Shown here one piece after another: positions 9,162-18,065 of a stretch of DNA of 64,000 nt. The notes under the pieces are model-generated. The model was not told the origin of the DNA and did not search any database. It worked only from the letters and a program-made list of their open reading frames with translations. The DNA is taken from contig NZ_JABGCG010000006.1 of NCBI RefSeq assembly GCF_019799925.1, positions 1 to 64,000 on the forward strand. The letters are read 5' to 3'. Both the position numbers and the translations under genes were made by a program. The stretch's first letter is position 1. Every line of letters starts with the position of its first letter. Origin of the DNA: Blastococcus sp. CPCC 205250. Its GTDB lineage: Bacteria; Actinomycetota; Actinomycetes; Mycobacteriales; Geodermatophilaceae.

Positions 9162-10589
9162 ATGAAGCGCATCCCCATGACCATCGCCGGACGGGACGTC
9201 CCCGGCTCCGAGGCGATCGAGGTGGTCGATCCCGCCACGGAGCAGGTGTGGGCCGAGGCGCCGGCCGCGACCGCGGCCGAGCTCGACGAGGCCTTCGGCT
9301 CGGCCGCCGACGCCGGCCGGACCTGGCGGCTGGACGACGCGGCGCGGCAGAAGGCGCTGCACGGGGTCGCCGACGTCCTGCTGCGCAACACCGACGAGCT
9401 CGCTCAGCTGCTCACCTCCGAGGTCGGCAAGACGCTGGCCGACTCGGCCATGGAGGTGAAGACGACGGCGGCCTGGTTCACGTACTACGCCGACCTGGAC
9501 GTCGCCTGGCGCGAGGTCATCGACCCGGCCGGCGTCACCGGGATCCGTGAGCCGCTGGGCGTCGTCGCCGCGATCACCCCCTGGAACTTCCCGCTCGCGC
9601 TCGCCAGCTGGAAGCTCGCCCCGGCGCTGCGGGCCGGGAACACGGTCGTCCTCAAGCCCTCTCCGTACACGCCGATGGCCACCCTGCGCATGGGGCAGCT
9701 GCTCGCCGAGGTCCTCCCACAGGGCGTCGTCAACGTGGTGACCGGCGGGGACGACGTCGGCGTCGCGATGACCACCCACCCCCTCACGGCCAAGGTCAGC
9801 TTCACGGGGTCGGTGCAGGCGGGCCGATCGGTCAACGCCGCCGTCGCGTCCAACCTCACGCCGGTCACGCTGGAGCTCGGTGGCAACGACCCCGCGATCG
9901 TCCTGGACGACGCCGACCCGGCAGCCGTGGCGCAGGGCCTCTTCTGGGGCGCCTTCTACAACAACGGGCAGGTGTGCGGCGCCCTCAAGCGCATCTACGT
10001 GCCCGAGTCGCTGTACCCGCAGCTGGCCGAGCAGCTGGCCGGCGTCGCGGACGCGCTCGTCGTCGGGAACGGCACCGACCCCGGCACGCACCTCGGGCCG
10101 CTGGCCAACCGCATGCAGTTCGAGCGCGTGCAGTCGCTGCTCGAGTCCGCGCTGGCGGACGGGGCCCAGGCCCGGGCCGGCGGCGTCCGCGTCGGCGACC
10201 GGGGGTTCTTCCTCCGTCCGACCATCCTCACCGAGGCCCACGCCGGCCAGGCGGTCGTCGACGAGGAGCAGTTCGGTCCGCTGCTGCCGCTGGTGCCCTA
10301 TCGCGACGTGGACGACGCGGTCCGGCAGGCCAACGACACCACCTTCGGTCTGGGGGCCTCGGTGTGGGGCGGCGACTCCGCGCGCCTGCACGACATCGCC
10401 GGCCAGCTGGACACCGGCACGGTCTGGCTGAACGCGCACGCCGCCAACAACGGTCCGCACGTGCCCTTCGGCGGCCGGAAGTGGAGCGGGCTCGGGGTCG
10501 AGAACGGCCTCGTCGGCCTGCACAGCTTCACCCAGCAGAAGATCGTCTACGGCCCCGCGCTCGACACCGCCGAGGGCATCGTCCCCTGA
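9162..10589 (+). CDS. NAD(P)-dependent aldehyde dehydrogenase
   Basis: 475 residues of the ALDH superfamily. TPWNFPLA marks the cofactor-binding site, SFTGS the Rossmann turn, LELGGND the general-base glutamate, and GQVCG the catalytic cysteine (Cys272). The length is normal. The start is ATG 9162 behind AGAGGAG at 9144-9150; upstream in-frame codons lack coding character. It opens a plus-strand run with a P450 and two SDRs. It would oxidise an aldehyde, perhaps from hydroxylated side chains or ring opening, to the acid that the CoA ligase or transferases can activate. Substrate is inference. Confidence 0.88.
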   Translation: MKRIPMTIAGRDVPGSEAIEVVDPATEQVWAEAPAATAAELDEAFGSAADAGRTWRLDDAARQKALHGVADVLLRNTDELAQLLTSEVGKTLADSAMEVKTTAAWFTYYADLDVAWREVIDPAGVTGIREPLGVVAAITPWNFPLALASWKLAPALRAGNTVVLKPSPYTPMATLRMGQLLAEVLPQGVVNVVTGGDDVGVAMTTHPLTAKVSFTGSVQAGRSVNAAVASNLTPVTLELGGNDPAIVLDDADPAAVAQGLFWGAFYNNGQVCGALKRIYVPESLYPQLAEQLAGVADALVVGNGTDPGTHLGPLANRMQFERVQSLLESALADGAQARAGGVRVGDRGFFLRPTILTEAHAGQAVVDEEQFGPLLPLVPYRDVDDAVRQANDTTFGLGASVWGGDSARLHDIAGQLDTGTVWLNAHAANNGPHVPFGGRKWSGLGVENGLVGLHSFTQQKIVYGPALDTAEGIVP

Positions 10590-10734
10590 CGGCAGCCCCA
10601 CTGCCGCGACCAGCAGGTCCGCTCTGCCGTCACCGTGGACGGCGGAGTCGGCCTCGTCCACGCTCGGCCCACCCGGGCCCCGCGGAACGGGCGAGGCACG
10701 CAGCTCTCCACAAGCCCGTCAGGGAGGAACCCCA

Positions 10735-12027
10735 GTGACGACACATGTGAACGACGCCGGCGTCGAGCCGGCCGCCGAGGACCACTCCGGCCTCAGCGTC
10801 GAGGAGCTGAAGGCGAAGCTCCGCCGGGACTACGACCCGTTCAGCACCCGGACCATCGCCGAGCAGCTCGCCGAGCTCGCCGAGCGGCGGGAGCAGGTGC
10901 CGGTGAGCTGGTCGGCGCGCGGCAACGGCTGCTGGGTCATCACCCGGTACGACGACATGGCCGCCATGCTGCAGCGCAGCAACAAGGGCTTCATCAGCTT
11001 CCCCAGCACGCCGGACGGCGTGAACACCCAGGGCAGTCAGAAGAAGATGATCCCGATCGAGGTCGACGGCGCCGAGCACCGCCAGTACCGCGCACTGCTG
11101 GACCCGCTGTTCTCGCCCAAGCGGGTCCAGGCCCTCGAGCCGGAGCTGCGCGTCGCGGCGAACAGGCTCATCGACAAGTTCATCGAGGCCGGTGAGGCCG
11201 ACTTCGCGCACGAGTTCGCGCTGCCCTTCCCGGGTGCGACCGTGCTGGCGATCATGGGCTGGCCCGCCGAGGACCTGGAGAAGATCAACGCCTGGGTCGA
11301 CGTCGTGATGCACGGGATCATCGGCGCCAGCGAGGAGGAGAGCAACGCCGCCCGCGGCAAGGCCCACGGCGAGATCCGCCAGTACTTCGGCGACATGATC
11401 ACCGAGCGCCGCGCCGACCCGGGCGACGACGTGCTCTCGCACATGATCCGCAGCGACTTCGCCGACCGGAAGCTCGACGACGACGAGCTGTTCGACTTCT
11501 GCCTGCTGATGATGCTGGCCGGCCTCGACACCGTGAAGAGCGTCTTCGCGCAGAGCTTCGTCTACTTCGGCCGCCACCCGGAGAAGTGGGACGAGATGTT
11601 CGAGCACGAGGAGACCCTCAAGCCGGCCATCGAGGAGCTGCTGCGCTGGGCGTCGCCGCCGGTGCCGACCAGGAACGTCACCGAGGACGTCATCGAGGTC
11701 GGCGGCGTGTCGATCCCGAAGGGCGACCGGGTCCACGGGCCGCTGGCCGCGGCCAACCGGGACCCCAAGTACTACCCGGACCCCGACGAGATCCAGTTCG
11801 ACCGGCCGGCGAAACCGCACCTCGCCTTCGGCCTGGGGGCGCACCGGTGCCTCGGCATCCACCTGGCCCGCCTGGAGCTGCGGGTCGGCTACGAGGAGCT
11901 GCGCCGCCGGATCCCGCGGTTCAGCCTCGACGAGTCCAAGCCGCCGATCGACCACCTCGGCCTGGCCTGGGGCGTGGAGAACGTGCACATCACGTTCCCG
12001 CCCGGGCCGCGCGAGAACCCCGCCTGA
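10735..12027 (+). CDS. Cytochrome P450 (paralogue of the P450 at 47.3 kb)
   Basis: 430 residues. The I-helix has MLAGLDT, the K-helix EELLR (ExxR) and the heme loop FGLGAHRCLG with the thiolate Cys372. Soluble class I bacterial P450, needing a ferredoxin and reductase; candidates for both lie at 41-50 kb. Start is GTG after AGGGAGGA. Long stretches match the P450 at 47273-48514 (for example RGNGCW, TRYDD, MMLAGLDTV, FDRPAKPHLAFG), so the two are duplicates or close paralogues. Followed after 32 bp by a mycofactocin-type SDR that could oxidise the alcohol formed. Confidence 0.93.
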   Translation: MTTHVNDAGVEPAAEDHSGLSVEELKAKLRRDYDPFSTRTIAEQLAELAERREQVPVSWSARGNGCWVITRYDDMAAMLQRSNKGFISFPSTPDGVNTQGSQKKMIPIEVDGAEHRQYRALLDPLFSPKRVQALEPELRVAANRLIDKFIEAGEADFAHEFALPFPGATVLAIMGWPAEDLEKINAWVDVVMHGIIGASEEESNAARGKAHGEIRQYFGDMITERRADPGDDVLSHMIRSDFADRKLDDDELFDFCLLMMLAGLDTVKSVFAQSFVYFGRHPEKWDEMFEHEETLKPAIEELLRWASPPVPTRNVTEDVIEVGGVSIPKGDRVHGPLAAANRDPKYYPDPDEIQFDRPAKPHLAFGLGAHRCLGIHLARLELRVGYEELRRRIPRFSLDESKPPIDHLGLAWGVENVHITFPPGPRENPA

Positions 12028-12059
12028 CCACACCCGACCGACTGACAGAGGAGTTCCCC

Positions 12060-12902
12060 ATGCCCGGACGTGTCGAAGGCAAGGTCGCCTTCATCACCGG
12101 TGCCGCCCGCGGCCAGGGCCGCAGCCACGCGGTCCGCCTCGCCGAGGAGGGCGCCGACATCATCGCCGTCGACATCTGCCGGCAGGTCGACGAGACCAAG
12201 CGCTTCTACGACGGCGCAACCGAGGAGGACCTGGCGGAGACCGCACGGCTGGTCGAGAAGCTCGACCGCCGCTGTGTCACCTCGGTCGCCGACGTGCGCG
12301 ACTTCGATGCGCTGAAGTCCGCGGTGGACGCCGGCGTGGCCGAGCTCGGGGGCCTCGACATCGTCAGCGCCAACGCCGGCATCTTCCTGCACAGTGACCG
12401 GACCCACGAGGTCACCGAGGCCGACTGGGACGCCACCCTCGACATCAACCTCAAGGGCGTGTGGCAGACCGCGAAGGCCGTCGTCCCGCACTTCATCGAG
12501 CAGGGCCGGGGTGGCTCGATCATCCTCACCGGCTCCACCGGCTCGCTGAAGGGGGCGGCCAACGTCGCCGCCTACATCGCGGCCAAGCACGGCGTCGTCG
12601 GCCTCATGCGGGTCCTCTCCAACGAGCTGGCCCAGTACAGCGTGCGGGTCAACTGCGTGCACCCGACCGGCGTCGCGACGCCCATGCTCCTGAACGCGAC
12701 GACGTTCGGCCTCTTCCGCCCGGACGTGCCCAACGCCACCCAGGAGGACGCGGAGCCGGTGTTCGTCTCCACGAACGCCCTCCCCATCCCGTGGGTCGAG
12801 CCGCGGGACGTGAGCAACGCGGTGCTGTTCCTCGCCTCGGACGAGGGGCGGTACATCACCGGGACGGACCTGCGGGTGGACGCCGGCTACGTCACGAAGT
12901 GA
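12060..12902 (+). CDS. SDR family oxidoreductase, mycofactocin-coupled type (carveol dehydrogenase-like)
   Basis: 280 residues. Cofactor motif TGAARGQGRSHA near the N-terminus, SANAG, a serine in TGSTGS and the catalytic Y-x-x-x-K (Tyr172, YIAAK). The acidic insertion after VDICRQ (about residues 40-65) is typical of the family whose NAD stays bound and is re-oxidised through mycofactocin. Family knowledge points to secondary alcohols such as carveol. It starts at ATG behind GAGGAG, directly after the P450 gene, so an alcohol-to-ketone step after hydroxylation is likely. No mycofactocin biosynthesis gene lies in the window. Confidence 0.85.
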   Translation: MPGRVEGKVAFITGAARGQGRSHAVRLAEEGADIIAVDICRQVDETKRFYDGATEEDLAETARLVEKLDRRCVTSVADVRDFDALKSAVDAGVAELGGLDIVSANAGIFLHSDRTHEVTEADWDATLDINLKGVWQTAKAVVPHFIEQGRGGSIILTGSTGSLKGAANVAAYIAAKHGVVGLMRVLSNELAQYSVRVNCVHPTGVATPMLLNATTFGLFRPDVPNATQEDAEPVFVSTNALPIPWVEPRDVSNAVLFLASDEGRYITGTDLRVDAGYVTK

Positions 12903-12915
12903 CGCGGCTCGATCG

Positions 12916-13743
12916 GTGAGACAGCAGGACGGCCGCCGGCCGGGTGCCACGGGGCGCCCGGCGGGCGGCCGTTCCGCTGTCCGGGGTCTCCGGCTGGAGG
13001 GCCGGACGGCGCTGGTGACCGGCGGCGCCGGGGGCCTCGGCACGGCCTGCGTGCTGCGGCTGGCAGAGGAGGGCGCGGACGTGGTCGTCGCCGGACGCGA
13101 CGTCGGTGCCTGTACCCGGGTGGCCGAGCGGGCGCGGGAGCTGGGCGTCCGTGCCTGGCCGGTGACCGTCGACGTGACCGACCCGGGCTCGGTGCGCCGG
13201 ATGGTCGAGGACGCTGTCCATCTCGCCGGGCGCCTGGACCTCGCCGTGAACAACGCGGGCACGAACACCCCTGCTGCGCCGCTCGCCGAGGTGGACGTCG
13301 AGGCCTGGGACTCGACCTTCGACGTGAACACCCGTGGGGTGTTCCTCTGTCTGAAGTACGAGCTCGAGCACATGCTGCGGGCCGGCGCCGGCGCGGTGGT
13401 CAACGTCGGGTCGATCTCGTCGCTGCGGGTCGGGCTGACCGGGGTCGCGCCCTACTCGGCGTCCAAGCACGCGATCGCCGGCCTGACCAAGGCGGCGGCC
13501 CGCGACTACGCCGAGGCCGGGATCCGCGTCAACGCCGTGTGCCCCGGACACATGCGGACGGGACTCCTCGGCAGGCTGCTCGACGCCGACCCGGGCCTGG
13601 AGAGCCGGGTGCTCGAGCGGATCCCGATGCGGCGCATCGCCGAGCCGGAGGAGGCCGCCGCCGTCGTCGCGTTCCTGCTCTCGGACGACGCGTCGTTCAT
13701 GACCGGCGCTCTGGTCGCCGTCGACGGTGGCCTCACCATGTGA
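12916..13743 (+). CDS. SDR family oxidoreductase (classical)
   Basis: 275 residues if GTG 12916 is used. The first 28 or so residues are poorly conserved in character and the enzyme may start later. Motifs: TGGAGGLGTA (cofactor), NNAG, SISS and Y-x-x-x-K in YSASK, with the C-terminal VDGGLTM. Classical NAD(P)-dependent dehydrogenase, without the mycofactocin-type insertion of its upstream neighbour. It ends convergently with the minus-strand SDR at 13741, whose frame has no stop before running antisense through this gene. Substrate unknown. Confidence 0.82.
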   Translation: MRQQDGRRPGATGRPAGGRSAVRGLRLEGRTALVTGGAGGLGTACVLRLAEEGADVVVAGRDVGACTRVAERARELGVRAWPVTVDVTDPGSVRRMVEDAVHLAGRLDLAVNNAGTNTPAAPLAEVDVEAWDSTFDVNTRGVFLCLKYELEHMLRAGAGAVVNVGSISSLRVGLTGVAPYSASKHAIAGLTKAAARDYAEAGIRVNAVCPGHMRTGLLGRLLDADPGLESRVLERIPMRRIAEPEEAAAVVAFLLSDDASFMTGALVAVDGGLTM

Positions 13744-14640
13744 GGTCGGGTCGCGCACCGGGTCCTGGTTCACGTGGGGGAGCAGCGAGTGGCCGGCGTC
13801 GACCGGCAGGCTCACCCCGGTGACGGCGGACGCCAGGTCGGAGTTCAGCCACAGCGTGGCGTCGGCGATCGCCTGGGGGGACAGGAAGGTCGTGCCGCGC
13901 AGGGCGCTGTAGCGGTAGCCGGCCTCGAGCATGTCGGCGGGCGTCCCGCGCTCGTGTCCGGCGTACATGTCCCAGGCGGCCGGGTGGTCGTTCATCGGCG
14001 TCCGGACCGCGCCGGGGTGGACGGCGTTGCACCGGACGCCGTGCGGCGCGAGCTCCAGTGCGATGTTGCGCATGAGGCCGACCACGCCGTGCTTGGCGGC
14101 CACGTAGTGGGCGTAGTCCCGGCCGGGCTCGAGGCCGTTCACCGACGAGGTCAGCACGATGGAACCGCGCCCGCGCTCGATCATGTGCGGAGCCACGGCC
14201 TTCGCCGACTTCCACACACCGGTCAGGTTGACGCCGAGCATCTCCTCCCACGCCTGCTCCGACAGCTCCCAGAACGGTGCCCGGGACCAGATGCCCGCGT
14301 TGGCGACGAGGACGTCGATCCGGCCGAAGGCGGCGAGCGCCCGGTCCACCGACGCGTCCAGCTGCTGCTGCGAGCGGACGTCCGCGGCGATCGCGAGCGC
14401 GCGCCCGCCCAGTGCCTCCACCTGGCGTGCGGTCTCGGCGAGGTCGTCCGGGGTCGCCATCGGGTAGTCGACGCTCGGCAGCTGGGCGGCGAGGTCGACC
14501 AGCACGACGTCGGCACCCTCCCGGGCGCAGGTCGTGGCGTGGGCCCGGCCCTGGCCACGGGCCGCGCCGGTGATGAGGACGACCCTGTCGGCGAGCAGGC
14601 CGGTCCGCCTGCCGTGTGCGGCCTCGTCAGCACCCGTCAC
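13741..14640 (-). CDS. SDR, mycofactocin-coupled type; no stop codon at the expected end
   Basis: Conserved part about 290 residues from GTG 14640 (overlapping the MFS stop by 4 bp). Motifs: TGAARGQGRAHA, insertion after VDLAAQ, VANAGIW, TSSVNG and YVAAK, ending in PVDAGHSLLP. The family normally stops soon after this point, but here the frame stays open to 12892, fully antisense to the neighbouring SDR. The extension is a mirror of that gene and is surely not a real domain. A lost stop, a small indel or an assembly error would explain it. Last gene of the minus-strand operon. Confidence 0.7.
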
Positions 14641-16106
14641 AGTCGTCCACCTGTCGTCGTCGCGGCCGGCACGGAGGCGAGGAACCCCTCGGCCGGAGTG
14701 GTGTACCGGGGTGCCGCTGTGTCCCGGCGCGTCGGGATGAGGAGCCCGGCGCCTGCCGCGAGCAGCAGGCAACCGCCCAACACCGCGAACGCGATGGTGT
14801 AGCCGTCCTCCTCCGGGACACCGCCCATCGTCAGCCGGGAGGTCACGATGCTGGAGACCAGCGCCGTGCCCAGGCAGCCGCCGATCGTCCGGATGTTGGC
14901 GTTCATCCCGCTGGCGACGCCGGTCTGGTGCGGCGGGACCGCCGTCACCACCGATCCCGCGAGCCCGGCCACCGCGAGCCCGATGCCCGCCCCGTACACC
15001 AGCAGCGAGACGACCACCTGCCAGGGGGCTGCGTGGGCGAACGCCAACCCCAGCAAGGCGACGGCGCACAGCCCCGCACCGGTGACGAGCAGGGCACGGG
15101 CACCGAAGCGACGGTCCAGGCCGGGCAGCAGCAGGCCGACGACCAGCTGGGGCCCGCTGGCCGAGGCGACCAGGAGCCCGGAGACCGTCACCGTGCTCCC
15201 GAAGCCATAGCCGGCGGACGGCGGCGTCTGCATCAGCTGGGGGAGGAACGCGATCATCGCGAACATGCCGACCCCCAGCAGCAGCGCCGCCAGGTTGGCC
15301 GCCCAGATCGGCCGCAGGCGCAGCATCCGCAGGTCGATCAGCGGATGGTCGGCACGTGACTCGGCGGCGATCCAGAGGAGCACACCGAGCGCCGCGAGCC
15401 CGAACAGGCCCAGGACCGGCGCCGACGCCCACCCCGAGGTCGGCCCCTGCCCGAGGGCCAGCAACAGGCACACCAGCCAGCCGGCGAGGAAGACGCCGGG
15501 CAGCCAGCTCACCCGGCCACCTGGGGGAGCCGCGGAGGCGGGGACGACCACGGCCGCGGCCAGCGCGGCTCCCGCCGTGACCGCCATGGGGATCCAGAAG
15601 AGCCAGGAGGAGCCGAGCAGCTGGACGACCGGCCCCGTGAGGGCGACCCCGAGTGCCGTCCCGATCGCCGTGAGCGAGGCGATGGCACCCACGGCTCCGC
15701 TCACGCGACCGGCGGGGAACAGGTCGCGGACGATGCCGAAGGCGAGCGGCAGGACCGCCCCGCCGGCTCCCTGGACGACGCGGGCCACGATCATCACCGC
15801 CAGGTCCGTCGCGAGTGCGGCCAGCAGCGAGCCCACGGCCAGGGCCAGGAGCGCGACGACGAGTAGGCGCTTGCGGCCCGCGACGTCGCCGATGCGGCCG
15901 AGCACGGGGGTGCAGACCGACGCCGACAGCAGGTAGGAGGTGACGATCCAGGTGGCACCGGCCTGCGTCGTGCCGAGCTCGGCCTGCAGCGTCGGCAGGA
16001 TCGGGATGACCATGGAGTGCAGCAGCGAGAAGGCGCAGGCCGCGGTGGCCAGGACGAGGAACGTCGGGCGGGTGGACGTGGACGAGCCCGTCGCGGGGGA
16101 TGTCAC
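14637..16106 (-). CDS. MFS transporter, DHA2 (EmrB/QacA-like)
   Basis: 489 residues from GTG 16106, which overlaps the stop of the upstream gene by 4 bp. About 14 hydrophobic segments, with motif A as GRIGDVAGRKR after the second segment and an R-x-x-Q-G-x-G-G-A motif in segment 4. DHA2 proteins are proton-driven exporters of hydrophobic compounds. Within a catabolic operon it might export toxic intermediates or substrate, or act as importer; direction cannot be inferred. Confidence 0.85.
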   Translation of the reverse strand: MTSPATGSSTSTRPTFLVLATAACAFSLLHSMVIPILPTLQAELGTTQAGATWIVTSYLLSASVCTPVLGRIGDVAGRKRLLVVALLALAVGSLLAALATDLAVMIVARVVQGAGGAVLPLAFGIVRDLFPAGRVSGAVGAIASLTAIGTALGVALTGPVVQLLGSSWLFWIPMAVTAGAALAAAVVVPASAAPPGGRVSWLPGVFLAGWLVCLLLALGQGPTSGWASAPVLGLFGLAALGVLLWIAAESRADHPLIDLRMLRLRPIWAANLAALLLGVGMFAMIAFLPQLMQTPPSAGYGFGSTVTVSGLLVASASGPQLVVGLLLPGLDRRFGARALLVTGAGLCAVALLGLAFAHAAPWQVVVSLLVYGAGIGLAVAGLAGSVVTAVPPHQTGVASGMNANIRTIGGCLGTALVSSIVTSRLTMGGVPEEDGYTIAFAVLGGCLLLAAGAGLLIPTRRDTAAPRYTTPAEGFLASVPAATTTGGRL

Positions 16107-17095
16107 GAGCGGCGTTCCAGGTGGGGGAGCACCTCGGACTCGAGCAGCCGCAGGCTCGCCCAGGACAGCTGCGGGGGGAGGCCGCCGAGCAGGGGCTTGA
16201 GGTGCAGGCCGCCCCCGTTCCGGACGCGGTCGAGACACTCGTCCGGCGTCAGTACCAGGTAGTTGCCGCTCGTCCGCACCGCGTCCGCGTCGGGCTCGGC
16301 CGTGTGGCGGGACACCCCCGGCTGGAACCGGGTCCACTCCGCGTACGAGGCCGTGTCATGGACGGCGAACGGAGCGAGGTCGGTCCAGAACCGGTCGACG
16401 TCCCGTGCCACGAAGACGGCGGGCTCGCCCGCCAGGGTCGTCCCCACTGGGGGAGCCGGCCGGCCGAGGGCGGCCAGCTCGGTCTCGTACACCTCGACGA
16501 GCGCGGCCCGAGAAGGGCGGTAACCGTCGGCCACGCGGGCGGCGCGCCGGGCGCTGCCGGGGGAGGAACCGCCGAGGACGATCGGGATCCGCGGGCGCTG
16601 CAGCGGGCGCGGCAGCACCCTGACCTCGGTGCCGCGGTGCGGGAACGAGACGCCGCTCCACGCCCGGGTCAGGACCGCCACCCCCTCCTCGACCAGGGCG
16701 GCGCGGCGGGAGAAGTCGGCGCCGAACAGGGCGAACTCGGCCTCGCGGTAGCCCGCGGCGACGACCAGCACCACCCGGCCACCGCTGACGAGGTCCAGCA
16801 CCGCGACGTCCTCGGCGACCCGGACGGGATCGTGCAGCGGCAGGACCAGCGCCGAGATCCACAGCCGGATGCGCCGTGTCCGGGCGGCCATCGCGGAGGC
16901 CAGCACGACGGGGGAGGGGAGGTAGCCGTCCGGGCTCGCGTGGTGCTCGTTGAGCATCAGGGCGTCGAACCCCACGACATCCGCCCAGGCAGCCTGGTCG
17001 AGAGCCGCGGCGTACAGCTCGTCCGGCGCCGCCCCGAACCCCGGGGCGCGCATGTCGAACGACAGCGTCAGCCGCGGAGCCGCCACGCCGGTCAC
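16103..17095 (-). CDS. Luciferase-like (LLM) flavin-dependent monooxygenase
   Basis: 330 residues. TIM-barrel bacterial luciferase family: LNEHHASPDG near residue 50, a SGGRV turn and LGGSSPGSARRAA. These enzymes use reduced F420 or FMN. NEHH-type members include type II Baeyer-Villiger and alkane monooxygenases as well as F420-dependent dehydrogenases; the exact group is not decided here. It overlaps both neighbours by 4 bp. A ketone or ring oxygenation in the same pathway is plausible. Confidence 0.82.
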   Translation of the reverse strand: MTGVAAPRLTLSFDMRAPGFGAAPDELYAAALDQAAWADVVGFDALMLNEHHASPDGYLPSPVVLASAMAARTRRIRLWISALVLPLHDPVRVAEDVAVLDLVSGGRVVLVVAAGYREAEFALFGADFSRRAALVEEGVAVLTRAWSGVSFPHRGTEVRVLPRPLQRPRIPIVLGGSSPGSARRAARVADGYRPSRAALVEVYETELAALGRPAPPVGTTLAGEPAVFVARDVDRFWTDLAPFAVHDTASYAEWTRFQPGVSRHTAEPDADAVRTSGNYLVLTPDECLDRVRNGGGLHLKPLLGGLPPQLSWASLRLLESEVLPHLERRS

Positions 17096-17604
17096 CCGTC
17101 GGCGGGCAGGACGAGCGTCATCTGCTCGAACGGCTCTCCCGGTGCGTACACCTCGTTGAACAGCTCCGTCCCCGCCTCGGTGAGCCGGACGTCCTCCCCG
17201 TGCCAGAGCTGTGTGCCCTCGGGAGCGGGCTGCGCGGTCAGCCGCAGGGTGACCAGGGTCAGCCGCTCGTCGCCGAAGCCGGCCACCGTGAGATCGCCCG
17301 CCCCGTCGCGCAGCGTCAGCACCGGTGCCGCGAGGCGGACGGCGAGCATCCCGGCGTGCCCGCTGAACCGGACGTCACCGCGGAACGCCCAGAACCGCTC
17401 CTCGGCTCCGTCGGCGGCTGTGCGCCGGCCGGCGACGTCCGAGCCGTACAGGACCTCGTGGGTGCCCACGGGCAAGGCGCCGTCGCCGACCCAGCCCTTG
17501 CCGTCGGGCATGCGCCGGACGTAGTCGACGAAGGACCGCTTGATGCCCCAGCGCAGCCCGAACGCCGCGGCCTGATCGGTGTCGGGGACCGTCGGTGCAC
17601 TCAT
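17092..17604 (-). CDS. HtaA-domain protein, apparently cytoplasmic
   Basis: 170 residues with no signal peptide or membrane segment. The order FGLRWGIKRSFVDYV at the start, then FRGDVRFSGHAGML and LTLRLT strands resembles the HtaA domain (PF04213), known from secreted heme-binding HtaA of corynebacteria. Here it is a single domain, lacks export signals and is embedded by 4-bp overlaps between an NTF2-like protein and a luciferase-like monooxygenase. That context argues for an intracellular job, perhaps binding a hydrophobic intermediate or cofactor. Function unknown; the domain call rests on remembered family pattern. Confidence 0.65.
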   Translation of the reverse strand: MSAPTVPDTDQAAAFGLRWGIKRSFVDYVRRMPDGKGWVGDGALPVGTHEVLYGSDVAGRRTAADGAEERFWAFRGDVRFSGHAGMLAVRLAAPVLTLRDGAGDLTVAGFGDERLTLVTLRLTAQPAPEGTQLWHGEDVRLTEAGTELFNEVYAPGEPFEQMTLVLPADG

Positions 17605-18065
17605 CGCGGCGCACTCCCGGGAGCCGGTTGCACCGGGCAGACGATCATGTCCCGCCGACTCAGCCGCCACCCCTCCGGCGTCCGGCGGAACTCGTCGTCG
17701 TAGTGCCCCATCGTGTACGGGTAGATCGCCGAGCCGGTGTAGCGGTAGGCGACGAACTCGGCGACCGCCGTCGCCCGGTCCCCGGCCAGCTCGATCAGCG
17801 GGCTGCCGGCGAGCCGGACGTTCCCGCCGGGGGAGGGGGTGGCCGGTGCCGACCCAGGGCGCCGGTCGTAGTACTCCATGATCGCGGCGTGGCCGTGCAG
17901 GTCCAGGCCGAGCTCGGCGCAGACCCAGACCGCGTCCTCGGTCCACGCCGACGCGAAGCTCCCCCGGTCGCCCCGGTCCATGCCGATGGCGTAGCGGGTC
18001 TGGACCTCGGCGATGTCCAGGCGGTCCCTGACGTCTGACATCGCGGCGGCGTCGAGCGCGCTCAT
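17601..18065 (-). CDS. NTF2/SnoaL-like protein
   Basis: 154 residues of the SnoaL/NTF2 cone fold: an N-terminal helix with RYAIGMDRGD, a FASAWTEDAVW strand turn, GHAAIMEYY and a C-terminal W-R-L-S strand. Members are small isomerases, hydratases or dehydratases on cyclic ketones and polyketides, or merely ligand binders. ATG 18065 overlaps the acyl-CoA dehydrogenase stop by 4 bp; another ATG eight codons on is possible. A second NTF2-like gene sits at 40438. Confidence 0.8.
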   Translation of the reverse strand: MSALDAAAMSDVRDRLDIAEVQTRYAIGMDRGDRGSFASAWTEDAVWVCAELGLDLHGHAAIMEYYDRRPGSAPATPSPGGNVRLAGSPLIELAGDRATAVAEFVAYRYTGSAIYPYTMGHYDDEFRRTPEGWRLSRRDMIVCPVQPAPGSAPR

